A DNA stretch of 10,806 nucleotides. Source: Chloroflexota bacterium (GTDB taxonomy: Bacteria; Chloroflexota; Limnocylindria; Limnocylindrales; CSP1-4). Location of the stretch: NCBI GenBank assembly GCA_021789355.1, contig JAJYJR010000114.1, forward strand, positions 1,181 through 11,986, in the 5' to 3' direction. The position numbers and the translations under genes are program-made. Under the pieces are notes generated by a model. The model had not been told where the DNA came from and searched no databases. It was given only the letters and a program-made list of their open reading frames with translations. The stretch's first letter is position 1; every line of letters starts with the position of its first letter. Shown in pieces: positions 1 to 6,515 of the stretch.

Positions 1-927
1 ACGGCCACGGCCTTCTATCGACTCTACGTCCCGAGCCTCGCCCAGGCCGAGCCCTGGACCCTCGAGCTCGTCGTGCCACTGGTGGGCAACATCCCGACGA
101 TCTTCACGGTGACCGCGGGTGCGCCGGCCACCCTCACCGAGGCCGGCCCGCCGAACAGCGAGTTCACCCTCGAACGCTCGTTCGACGCACGGATCTGGAT
201 GGCGCTCGCGCAGCTCACCACCGACGCGGCAGGCACGGCGACGTACACGTTCACGCCGGACGCCACCGCCTACTACCGCGCGCAGTTCCCGGACGGCACC
301 GCCGCCGCCGGCCTGGGCGTCGTGCTCCCGCCCCTCTCGTCGGGGATCGTCCTCGCCGGGCCGCCGGTCATCACCTGGGGCACCGGCGCCACCCTCCGCG
401 TCTCGGTCGGCACCGGCGGGAACCGCGCGGTCGAGATCCTGGCGACCCGGGACGCCATCGCCTGGACCCGCGTCGCGCTGCTCACCACCGACGGGCAGGG
501 CACGGCGTCGGTCACCATCCGGCCGACCACCACCGCCTGGTATCGGGCGGTGGTCACGGAGGATCACGACCTGCCCGCGGAAACCAGCGCCGCGATCCGC
601 GTCGTGGTCCGCCAGCTCGCGCTGGCGAAGGGTGCCGGCCGGCCGGTGACGGTGCCACGCGGAGCACCGGCGACCTTCTCGGACGTCCTTCGCCCGGACC
701 GGCCCGGGCTGCCGGTCCCGGTCGCCACCTTCCGTCTCCTGCGCTGGACCGGCGCCCGCTGGCAGCTCGTCCGCTCGATCGTCGCGGCGGCCGATGCGTC
801 GGGGGTGGCCCGGCTCACCGCCGCGTTCGACACGAACGGGCCCTGGTCGGGCACGGCGATGGACGAGGCGATCCCGGACCAGGCGACCAGCGCATGGACC
901 GCGGCCTGGCGCCTCGTGGTGCGCTAG
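1..927 (+). CDS. Ig-like repeat protein, C-terminal part (5' end outside window)
   Basis: The reading frame is open from base 1 to a TAG at 925-927, so the gene starts before the window; a GTG at 73 is internal. What is visible is about 308 residues of beta-rich, Thr/Ala/Gly/Val-rich sequence with no cysteine. It carries tandem repeats of a core resembling GTA-T-x-P-x-TA-YRA: one copy at about 235-285, one at about 499-552, and a related fragment (TATAFYRLYV) at the very start. Each repeat also has a W(M/T)-x-(L/V)A-LTTD strand about ten residues earlier. A third, more divergent domain fills 640-900. The pattern fits tandem bacterial Ig-like or fibronectin-like sandwich domains of an exported protein. 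No sorting signal, LPXTG motif or membrane anchor is seen at the C-terminus. Its function beyond an extracellular or surface role is unknown. An IS481-type element has inserted at its stop codon, which is preserved. Confidence 0.7.
   Translation, partial: TATAFYRLYVPSLAQAEPWTLELVVPLVGNIPTIFTVTAGAPATLTEAGPPNSEFTLERSFDARIWMALAQLTTDAAGTATYTFTPDATAYYRAQFPDGTAAAGLGVVLPPLSSGIVLAGPPVITWGTGATLRVSVGTGGNRAVEILATRDAIAWTRVALLTTDGQGTASVTIRPTTTAWYRAVVTEDHDLPAETSAAIRVVVRQLALAKGAGRPVTVPRGAPATFSDVLRPDRPGLPVPVATFRLLRWTGARWQLVRSIVAAADASGVARLTAAFDTNGPWSGTAMDEAIPDQATSAWTAAWRLVVR
924..927. repeat. Target site duplication CTAG, left copy
   Basis: This CTAG is identical to the copy at 1964-1967. Because it is palindromic it holds two convergent stops: TAG at 925-927 on the plus strand ends the Ig-like gene, and TAG at 926-924 on the minus strand ends the transposase. 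Confidence 0.9.
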
Positions 928-1877
928 GTGTGATTCACGGACACGTTGTTGACGAGCACCTGCATCGGCGTGCGTCCTCCGAGGGCGGTGTGGGGACGGC
1001 CGTGGTTGTAGTGGTGGAGCCAGACAGGCAGCGCCGCCAGGCGCTCCTCGTTGGAGCCATAGGCGCGGGCGTACGCCCACTCGTCGAGCATCGTGCGGTT
1101 GAAGCGCTCGGACTTCCCGTTCGTCTGGGGCCGGAAGGGCCGGGTGCGCAGGTGGCGGGCGGAGAGCTCCTGCAGCGCCCCGGCGAAGGCCCGCGAGGCC
1201 GTGTAGTTCCTGGCGTTATCGGTCATCACCCGCTCGATGCGCACCCCGAGACGGGCGAAGTAGGCCCCCGCGTGGCGCAGGAAGCAGGCGCAGGTGACCC
1301 CGCGCTCGTCGTCGAACACCTCGACGAAGGCGACCCGGCTCGCATCGTCGAGGGCCTGGTGCACGTAGTCGTAGCCGGCGTGCGCCCGGGGCGTCCCGTG
1401 GCCCCGGCCCCGGACGCGCCAGCCACCGCCCGCGGGGATGCGCCCGAGCTTCTTGACATCGAGGTGGAGGAGTTCGCCCGGGCGCTCCCGGACATAGCGG
1501 ATGGGAATACCGGTGGGTCGGTCCCGGTCGCGCAGGCGCGAGAGACCCTGGCGGCGCAGCACGTCGCCGATCGTGGAGCGCGGGACATCGAGGATCGGCG
1601 CGAGCCGGTGGGGACCATAGCCCAGCTCGTGGCGGGCGGTCAGGATCGACCGCACGGTCTCGGCCGGCAGGGCTCGCGAGATCCGCAGGGGCCGCGAACT
1701 GCGGTCCTCCAGACCGGCCGACCCAAACTGCCGGTAGCGGCGCACCCACTTCGAGGCGGTCTGGCGCGACACCCCCGCCGCCTCCGCGGCGCGGGCGAAG
1801 GTCCAGCCCTCCAGTGCGACGCGATCGACCAGGAGCTGCCTGCCGAACACGGTCAGCTTGGCCCTACGATGTCCCAC
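924..1877 (-). CDS. IS481-family DDE transposase
   Basis: This 317-residue protein is of normal length for the family. It has an N-terminal helix-turn-helix (about residues 10-60, with the motif AAGVSRQTASKWVRRY) and a second HTH-like region (about 75-115). An rve/DDE catalytic core follows, with Asp140 (LHLDVKK), Asp220 (VMTDNARNY) and Glu257 (GKSERFNRT); the last two are 36 residues apart, as in DD35E-type enzymes. It ends in the usual YNHGRPHTALGGRTP motif. The start is GTG at 1877, preceded by a GGAGGGG ribosome binding site about 5 nt upstream, and fits the usual family N-terminus (MGHRRAKLTVFGR). The stop codon lies outside the IS proper and is supplied by the target duplication. The frame is undamaged, so the element may be active. 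Confidence 0.95.
   Translation of the reverse strand: MGHRRAKLTVFGRQLLVDRVALEGWTFARAAEAAGVSRQTASKWVRRYRQFGSAGLEDRSSRPLRISRALPAETVRSILTARHELGYGPHRLAPILDVPRSTIGDVLRRQGLSRLRDRDRPTGIPIRYVRERPGELLHLDVKKLGRIPAGGGWRVRGRGHGTPRAHAGYDYVHQALDDASRVAFVEVFDDERGVTCACFLRHAGAYFARLGVRIERVMTDNARNYTASRAFAGALQELSARHLRTRPFRPQTNGKSERFNRTMLDEWAYARAYGSNEERLAALPVWLHHYNHGRPHTALGGRTPMQVLVNNVSVNHT
928..953 (+). repeat. IS481 left terminal inverted repeat
   Basis: The outer end begins GTGTGATTCACG and pairs with 1938-1963 at 23 of 26 positions. It encodes the last residues of the transposase on the minus strand (VNNVSVNHT). Confidence 0.9.
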
Positions 1878-1921
1878 GAGAGCCCCTCCCTCGGTGTGAG
1901 CTGGTTACCCACCCCGAGTCT

Positions 1922-1934
1922 GGAGAGGCTCTCC
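1922..1934. repeat. 13-bp palindrome inside IS right end
   Basis: GGAGAG and CTCTCC flank a single G, forming a perfect dyad between the right inverted repeat and the transposase start. It could be a hairpin in transcripts entering the element, or a protein-binding site. Confidence 0.45.
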
Positions 1935-1937
1935 TCC

Positions 1938-1963
1938 GTCAACAACCTATTCGTGAATCACAC
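1938..1963 (-). repeat. IS481 right terminal inverted repeat
   Basis: Read on the minus strand this is the same 26-bp end as 928-953, with three mismatches. The inner part contains TTGACG, which could serve as a -35 element firing into the transposase gene; I see no good -10 partner. Confidence 0.9.
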
Positions 1964-1967
1964 CTAG
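1964..1967. repeat. Target site duplication CTAG, right copy
   Basis: This copy directly abuts the right IS end and is followed by CGC, the other half of the GCGCTAGCGC palindrome present before insertion. Confidence 0.9.
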
Positions 1968-1988
1968 CGCTTCGCCAGCCGCGAGGCG
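1968..1988 (+). terminator. Candidate hairpin terminator of the Ig-like gene, displaced by the IS
   Basis: CGCTTCGC and GCGAGGCG form an 8-bp stem (one G-U pair) around a 5-nt loop CAGCC. No T-run follows, as is usual in GC-rich actinobacteria. Before the IS inserted, this stem directly followed the TAG of the Ig-like gene. Confidence 0.45.
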
Positions 1989-2201
1989 ATGGTGTGGTCG
2001 GGGCGACAGGAGTGGCGACGACGATAACCATGTCATCGCGGGCCAAGGTCTTTGCGCTGCGGCCGTCAGCGTAGTCGCTCTGCCGTTGGGGTCGCGGGAC
2101 AGGTGGTGACGCGTGCCCTCTCTGCCACGCCAATGCGATGTGGCCCAGGGCGAGTCGACTTCAGTTCACCTGCCCAGACAAGGTGCTGTGACCACGGGTG
2201 G
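1989..2201. other. Intergenic stretch without a recognised gene
   Basis: I see no convincing coding sequence on either strand, no RNA gene, and no strong repeat between the displaced hairpin and the end of the membrane-protein gene. Short open frames here have no ribosome binding site or family resemblance. Confidence 0.5.
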
Positions 2202-3914
2202 CTATGGCCGCTGCGTCGAGCCGCCATCTGAGGCTACGGCAGCGGCGCGCACCGTGCGGTTGACCCTCCGTCGAGTAGAGTCCGTTGTCGAATGCGGCCC
2301 ATGGCGTCCACGACTTCGTGCCGGCGTTGACCTTGCCGCGGACCCTGGCTTGGGTGCAACGCCAGCCCGCTGGCCAAGGTCTGCAGGGTCACGGAATTCA
2401 GCGCCATCCTCATCTGCCGACGGAGATGGCACGATGCCAGGCACTAGATCGTCAAGCGCTTCGGATGTGCCTGGCGCCACCAGTCCGCGAGCTCGGCGCA
2501 ATAACAGAGTTGGGGTCAACCCGAAGCTCGCCGCGATGCCGAGCTCAAAGGGATGCGTTTGGAGACTGAAGATGTCCGCCAAGTACGAGGCCGATGCGGT
2601 CGTGCCGACATCCGTTCGTCCGAAGGCCGTGAGGATCCCGACGAGTGCCACGCCGCCGACCCCCGCCACGCCCGACAGAAGAGCAACCTCCAGCAGCACA
2701 GCGGTGGCCAGCCCGTAGTCCTCGACATGTGACGGGCGGACACTTGCGGCACGTCCCTGGTCGTACAGCCTCTTGAACAACCCCACAGCCGCCGCAGTGA
2801 GGAAGTACACCGCGGCAGCAATCACGTACGCGGCTGGCACGTCTGCCATCAAAGCCAACGCCATGAGCAAGTACATGGTCAGGCCCAGGAACGTGGTCGT
2901 CTTCAGGAGATCGTTTCGGCTTCGCACGATCGCGTCAGACTCACCGTCATGCGCCTCGTCAATTCGCTGACGTGCGAGGCGAGCGATTGAGCGACCGCGG
3001 TCTGACCCGGAGCGGCTGACGAGCGCCCACTCCGCGGTACGTAGCCACTCCGCGACGTGGTCTCGCTGACTCGCGGGGATCCTAAGGGTTGCAAGACGGA
3101 ACTGATCGTGCCAGACGCGCATCAGCACAACCTCGCTCCGCTCGAAAAGCATGAGGTCCTGTGCGACGCGATGGAGTGTCTTCTTGATCCAGACGTAGCC
3201 TGTCTGATCGATCCAGTGGCTACCACGCAGCCGCTCTGGGGCCGTCTCGAATAGGATCGCGCGGCAGCGGGTCAGGTGTTCGATCATCCGTTCGAGAGCA
3301 GACTCCTGGATCAGCGACCAGCTTAAGTCTGAGTGGGTCGTCAGGGTCCGAACGGTGCGCTCCAGGGCAGCGCACCGATCCTGCAGCTCTCCGAATTCGT
3401 GGGCGTTGGCCCGGTCAATCTGCGCATTGGTTCGGCCGAGGTAGACCAGGAGCAGCCATACCGGCACGGACACGACCATTCCGACCGGGACTGCGAACTG
3501 GTGCCACCAGGCCGATGGACCGCCGATCAGATAGGCGCCAATCGAAGCCGCGCCCAGAATCCCGGGCATGGGCGGGGAGGTGTGGACAAGCAGTGCGGTC
3601 AGAGTGCCAGTGGTGGGGGATGCGCGAAGCACGAAGTATGCCGCCAGAGCTGCAACCGCGCAGAATGCCAGACCCACCCCATAGATCAGCGCGACCGGAG
3701 CCACGTCACTCGGACTGAGGGTGACATGGAACGCGATGGAGGCGACTACACCGATCGAAGTCACACAGCCGAGGAAGAAGATGAGAAGCAGGGCACGTGC
3801 CCGCCTAACCGCGGGTTCCCGAGCGGCGCCCACGTCCTCTCTCGGGACGGGGACAAGTCCTTCCAAACGCTGGTACCAGCGCCGACTTGGGGGTTGCTCC
3901 TTCGATCCAGTCAT
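2202..3914 (-). CDS. Polytopic membrane protein of unknown function
   Basis: This protein has 570 residues. The ATG at 3914 is chosen because GAGGAGG lies 8 nt upstream; an open extension to 4184 would run across the divergent gene's start. There are four hydrophobic segments near the N-terminus (about 42-64, 72-96, 107-131, 141-160). A charged, mostly helical soluble region follows (about 161-338) that starts with a coiled-coil-like stretch (HEFGELQDRCAALERTVRTL). Four more hydrophobic segments come next (about 339-356, 360-380, 402-430, 452-472), then a Ser/Arg-rich tail of about 95 residues that looks disordered. The first 40 residues are basic with no signal peptide, so the N-terminus, central domain and tail should be cytoplasmic. 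I recognise no family. Two membrane bundles around a cytoplasmic domain would suit a sensor, scaffold or membrane effector, but that is a guess. Confidence 0.75.
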   Translation of the reverse strand: MTGSKEQPPSRRWYQRLEGLVPVPREDVGAAREPAVRRARALLLIFFLGCVTSIGVVASIAFHVTLSPSDVAPVALIYGVGLAFCAVAALAAYFVLRASPTTGTLTALLVHTSPPMPGILGAASIGAYLIGGPSAWWHQFAVPVGMVVSVPVWLLLVYLGRTNAQIDRANAHEFGELQDRCAALERTVRTLTTHSDLSWSLIQESALERMIEHLTRCRAILFETAPERLRGSHWIDQTGYVWIKKTLHRVAQDLMLFERSEVVLMRVWHDQFRLATLRIPASQRDHVAEWLRTAEWALVSRSGSDRGRSIARLARQRIDEAHDGESDAIVRSRNDLLKTTTFLGLTMYLLMALALMADVPAAYVIAAAVYFLTAAAVGLFKRLYDQGRAASVRPSHVEDYGLATAVLLEVALLSGVAGVGGVALVGILTAFGRTDVGTTASASYLADIFSLQTHPFELGIAASFGLTPTLLLRRARGLVAPGTSEALDDLVPGIVPSPSADEDGAEFRDPADLGQRAGVAPKPGSAARSTPARSRGRHGPHSTTDSTRRRVNRTVRAAAVASDGGSTQRP

Positions 3915-3951
3915 CCGCCAGGCCTCCTCGGTCCCGTAACCTGCATGTGCA

Positions 3952-3980
3952 ATGGTGCCCCCACGCAACGTCTCTGTCAA
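3952..3980 (-). promoter_or_regulatory. Candidate promoter for the membrane-protein gene
   Basis: On the minus strand a perfect TTGACA (3980-3975) is followed after 17 nt by CACCAT (3957-3952), a weak -10 with three of six consensus bases. Transcription would start near 3945, leaving a short leader that includes the GAGGAGG ribosome binding site. Confidence 0.4.
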
Positions 3981-4032
3981 GGCTCTGGGTCTTCTCTGGG
4001 ATGCTATTGTCACGCGCGCGGGACTGAGAGTG

Positions 4033-4041
4033 TGGTAGGAT
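4033..4041 (+). promoter_or_regulatory. Candidate extended -10 for the divergent small gene
   Basis: TGGTAGGAT has the TGn extension and a TAnnnT box, about 100 nt before the ATG at 4142. No good -35 is present at 17 nt; TTGTCA at 4007-4012 is too far upstream. Confidence 0.3.
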
Positions 4042-4141
4042 CTAAGTCCGTGGGGAAGGCGATGGATCGCGACCGAAGACAGGATCCGCGGCTCGTCCCC
4101 CCCGTGTGCCGGCCCGCCCACGATGGCAAGCGAGGTAAACC

Positions 4142-4561
4142 ATGGCTGCTCTTGCCGCCCCATGGCTGGACAGCATCGACTCATACGCCAAGCCTGAGTC
4201 GTCGGTCGCCAGCGACCTGACGGTGATCAGCGACTTCTTCGGCATCAAGACAACCGGCAAGACCATGGCGGATCTGGTTGGCTCCACGAGCTCATCGCTT
4301 TGGCGAGGCGCTCGGGCGGGCCTGCCGCCGGGCAGTCGCGTGGCAGCTAGGATCAGCATCCTCGCCGCCTTTGTCCTCGAGACGAGGGGTTACTACAGAG
4401 ACAACGACAAAGCCGTGCCAGAAGCATCGGACGCCTACAGGTGGTTGATGTCCGGCCGGATGGACATCGGCCATGGGCCGGAACGTGTCTTCGATGTCCT
4501 GAAGGACGAAGAGAAGGCGCAGCGTGCCCTCAGCGACATCCGAGCCCGACGGCATGGATAG
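4142..4561 (+). CDS. Small protein, possible HTH / ParS-MbcA-like (DUF2384-type) regulator
   Basis: This 139-residue soluble protein starts at ATG 4142 with GAGG 7 nt upstream. Residues about 25-80 are helical and could form a helix-turn-helix (ISDFFGIKTTGKTMADLVG). The C-terminal third (about 95-135) contains AYRWLMSGRMDIGHGPERVF followed by a helix. This resembles the WL-x-x-P-n-xxL-xG-xPxxL pattern of the toxin-binding domain in Xre/ParS/MbcA antitoxins, though the match is loose. No RES-domain toxin follows, so if it is an antitoxin homologue it is an orphan. It is divergent from the large membrane-protein gene with about 230 bp between starts, which would suit a regulator of that gene. 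It is convergent with the ubiquitin-like operon. It may instead belong to an unrelated family. Confidence 0.6.
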   Translation: MAALAAPWLDSIDSYAKPESSVASDLTVISDFFGIKTTGKTMADLVGSTSSSLWRGARAGLPPGSRVAARISILAAFVLETRGYYRDNDKAVPEASDAYRWLMSGRMDIGHGPERVFDVLKDEEKAQRALSDIRARRHG

Positions 4562-4563
4562 AG

Positions 4564-4616
4564 GCTCGGCCCGAGCGGCGTGTCCTCAAGTCTGACCAAT
4601 CTGCCGGACCCAGACT
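4564..4616. terminator. Candidate stems between convergent genes
   Basis: The 95-bp gap between two convergent genes holds GCTCGG-C-CCGAGC (4564-4576) and AGTCTG...CAGACT (4589-4594 and 4611-4616, 16-nt loop). Either could act as a bidirectional stop, but neither has a T-run. Confidence 0.3.
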
Positions 4617-4656
4617 AGGCCCCGACGCACAGGCACGCGGCGCGAGCAGCCGGCCG

Positions 4657-6144
4657 TCAGCGCAGGCGGTCGGCGAGGTCGTCTGCGATCCGCCCAAGTC
4701 GGACTTGCCATGTTCGGCGGGCGACGCGACGATTGAGGCGTTCCCGGTCGGCTGCATCGTGGGGCGCCGTAACAACGAGACCCGAAGCGTCTCCCACCGC
4801 TTCGAGCGATGGCAAGGAATACGGACAGTCGGGCTCGCACCCACGTTCATCACGCCTGAGATCAGCGCTCGCAAGGTGGAAATGCAACGCGCCGAGATCT
4901 GCGACACCCGAGGGCGCGGCCATCAGGGCCACGAACTGCGCGAGCTCCAAGGACGCCGCACCTAGAGAGAACGCGAAGACGTTCTCGTTCATTCGCAGCG
5001 GATGGTCGGCAGGCAAGCCCTCGATGTATCCCGGCGAGTCGACGTATCCGTCCCGTTCGGCCTGAACAAGTGCGGGATCGTACTGGCCGAGGCACTCCAG
5101 GCAGCGTCGGCCCGGCGCGGCAACGTGGGCACGCCAGTCGGCGTCACGCAACGCGCGTCCGCCCAGGGTCCGAACCTTCACCCCTCCGTCGATCACCGGG
5201 ATGAGGTGGGCATAGGCCGCGAAGTTGAGCACCGCCCGAGGCCACGGACGATCGACGCAGCTGAACAGGAGGTCGCAGTCGAGGGCCGCTCGGAATCCGG
5301 CCTCCTCGACGACGCTCCGCTCGTCGGGGACGATATCGGGCTGGGCCGCGGTGCTACTTCGGCGGAGCGCGCGCGCAAGAACCTCGACCTTCGAGCGGGC
5401 CAGACGGACGTCCCGTTCGGTCGCATGCAGGAGACGGTCGAGGTTCACCTCCTTCACGGTGTCGTAGTCGAAGAGCTCGATGTGTCCGACCCCCGTCCGC
5501 GCGAGCCCCTCGGCGACCATGCTCCCCACGCTGCCAGCGCCGACCACGCCGACCCGCAGTCGGGCGAGCATCGCCTGGACACCGGGGCCCCACGCTGCGA
5601 CCGAGCGCGCCTGGCTTCCGCCCGCAGCCGGAGCCGGCCGGAGCGCGTCGTTGAAGGACACCTCCATGCGCTCACCGACCACCCGCACCGTCTCGCAGTC
5701 GACCCGCTGGTAGTCGTGGGGGCCGCGCCGCTCCCAGAAGCGAGCACTCAACGTCGAGTCACCCGAGAGCGTGAGTCCCACAAGAGGCAGTCCGGTAGCA
5801 GCCAGCACCGCCGGGGCCATCCCATGCTCCGCGCGCTCGTCATCAGGGCTCGTCCCCTGCCAGCCCCGACCACCCGGGTGAGAGTGGATGAAAGCGAGGC
5901 CGCTGCCCGCCTCGAGAGCCGTGCCAATCGACCTCTCCAGGTATGCGGGCTCGAAGCTCGCGTTGCCATGGACGTGTCGGTCCCCCTCGATAGGGCTGAG
6001 AACGTCAGCGACGAGTGCCGTCGTGCGGTTCGCACCGCTGCTGGGATGCCAGAGCAGGAAGGCCAGGTCTTCCTGATGGTCCGCTCGGAGCAGCTGGCCA
6101 CGCAGCCGCGCAAACAGTCCGGTGGTCAGGGCGGCCGATCTCAT
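4657..6144 (-). CDS. JAB/JAMM isopeptidase - ThiF-type E1 fusion
   Basis: This 495-residue protein joins two enzymes. Residues about 1-165 are a JAB (Mov34/MPN-like) metalloprotease with Glu25 and the full JAMM signature H87-S-H89-P...S99-P-D-D102 for zinc-dependent removal of ubiquitin-like proteins. Residues about 185-440 are an E1/ThiF domain with the nucleotide loop VVGAGSVGS (201-208), Asp226, Asp228, Asn234 and Arg237 (FDYDTVKEVNLDR), Lys252, and CVDRPWPR (296-303). Cys348/Cys351 and Cys436/Cys440 probably bind structural zinc. A helical tail ends the protein. It should adenylate the C-terminus of the small modifier encoded two genes upstream and may also trim or remove it. The ATG at 6144 overlaps the E2 stop as ATGA, indicating translational coupling; a longer open frame to 6351 overlaps the E2 gene and is rejected. 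JAB-E1 fusions next to E2-like and multiubiquitin genes are a known bacterial arrangement. Confidence 0.92.
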   Translation of the reverse strand: MRSAALTTGLFARLRGQLLRADHQEDLAFLLWHPSSGANRTTALVADVLSPIEGDRHVHGNASFEPAYLERSIGTALEAGSGLAFIHSHPGGRGWQGTSPDDERAEHGMAPAVLAATGLPLVGLTLSGDSTLSARFWERRGPHDYQRVDCETVRVVGERMEVSFNDALRPAPAAGGSQARSVAAWGPGVQAMLARLRVGVVGAGSVGSMVAEGLARTGVGHIELFDYDTVKEVNLDRLLHATERDVRLARSKVEVLARALRRSSTAAQPDIVPDERSVVEEAGFRAALDCDLLFSCVDRPWPRAVLNFAAYAHLIPVIDGGVKVRTLGGRALRDADWRAHVAAPGRRCLECLGQYDPALVQAERDGYVDSPGYIEGLPADHPLRMNENVFAFSLGAASLELAQFVALMAAPSGVADLGALHFHLASADLRRDERGCEPDCPYSLPSLEAVGDASGLVVTAPHDAADRERLNRRVARRTWQVRLGRIADDLADRLR

Positions 6145-6512
6145 GACAGCGTCGCGAACAAGTGAGCGATGTGCGCCATGTAAGCGCGCGCATTTCGGGC
6201 GCTCTGCCCCCAACCGGGGAACGGCCGGCTCCAATACTCCCAGTCGTCTCCGAACTGAGGCGCCGGATGAACCGCTCCCATCGGGTGCCCCTTGCTGCCA
6301 TCCGGATTGATCGGGAGCAGGCGAGGTCGCACACAAGGCCCGCCCGGGCACGAGAGGTTGTAGTCGCCCGGCACCACGAACCCGAGCGTTACCGCCTCTC
6401 CGGCTCGGGCGCCGACGGGCACCTCGTACGGAAAGGTCACTCGCCCGTCCCCGAGCTCCGTCACTGCAAGACCCAGCGCGCGGAGCTCCGTCACGAAGTC
6501 ACTCGCAGCCAT
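6141..6512 (-). CDS. E2-like (UBC-fold) protein, prokaryotic E2 family
   Basis: This 123-residue protein starts at ATG 6512, three nucleotides after the modifier gene stops, and ends in an ATGA overlap with the JAB-E1 gene. Features seen are PxxYxLSCPGGPC-like residues (VVPGDYNLSCPGGPC, 46-60), a GAVHPAP stretch (79-85), and WEYWSRPFPGW (91-101) followed by a C-terminal helix (AYMAHIAHLFATL). This pattern, small size and position match the E2/UBC family proteins that accompany multiubiquitin, JAB and E1 genes in bacteria (family E-like). The expected role is to accept the activated modifier from the E1 and pass it to a target. The only cysteines are Cys55 and Cys60, so one of these would be the thioester site if the protein is a true E2. 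The assignment rests on motif and context. Confidence 0.8.
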   Translation of the reverse strand: MAASDFVTELRALGLAVTELGDGRVTFPYEVPVGARAGEAVTLGFVVPGDYNLSCPGGPCVRPRLLPINPDGSKGHPMGAVHPAPQFGDDWEYWSRPFPGWGQSARNARAYMAHIAHLFATLS

Positions 6513-6515
6513 CGC

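Larger units (their letters stand above)
928..1963 (-). mobile_element. IS481-family insertion sequence, complete
   Basis: This is a 1036-bp element bounded by imperfect inverted repeats of 26 bp (928-953 and 1938-1963, 23 of 26 identical), each starting GTGTGATTCACG. It is flanked by direct CTAG repeats at 924-927 and 1964-1967. Removing it restores a 10-bp palindromic site, GCGCTAGCGC. IS481 elements are known to favour CTAG-containing targets. It carries one transposase gene on the minus strand and looks intact at both ends. A further 13-bp palindrome (1922-1934) lies just inside the right end. Confidence 0.93.

Noticed and set aside
894..1967. Long plus-strand open frame across the IS
   Set aside because: It is antisense to an intact DDE transposase with full catalytic residues; its translation has no domain pattern and no start signal.
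2113..2718. Plus-strand open frame of 201 codons
   Set aside because: It is antisense to the C-terminal part of the membrane-protein gene; composition is Ser/Arg/Pro-rich with no recognisable family.
3915..4184. 90-codon N-terminal extension of the membrane protein
   Set aside because: The ATG at 3914 has a GAGGAGG site. The extension would cover the putative promoters and the start of the divergent gene.
3333..4220. Plus-strand open frame of 295 codons
   Set aside because: It is antisense to the start of the membrane-protein gene and overlaps the 139-aa gene in another frame; there is no ribosome binding site.
5002..6165. Plus-strand open frame of 387 codons
   Set aside because: It is the mirror of the JAB-E1 gene, whose motifs are unambiguous; the translation is His/Arg/Pro-rich noise typical of GC-rich antisense frames.
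6145..6351. Longer start for the JAB-E1 protein
   Set aside because: It would overlap the E2 gene by over 200 bp in another frame, whereas the ATGA junction at 6141-6144 gives a start that fits the JAB domain.
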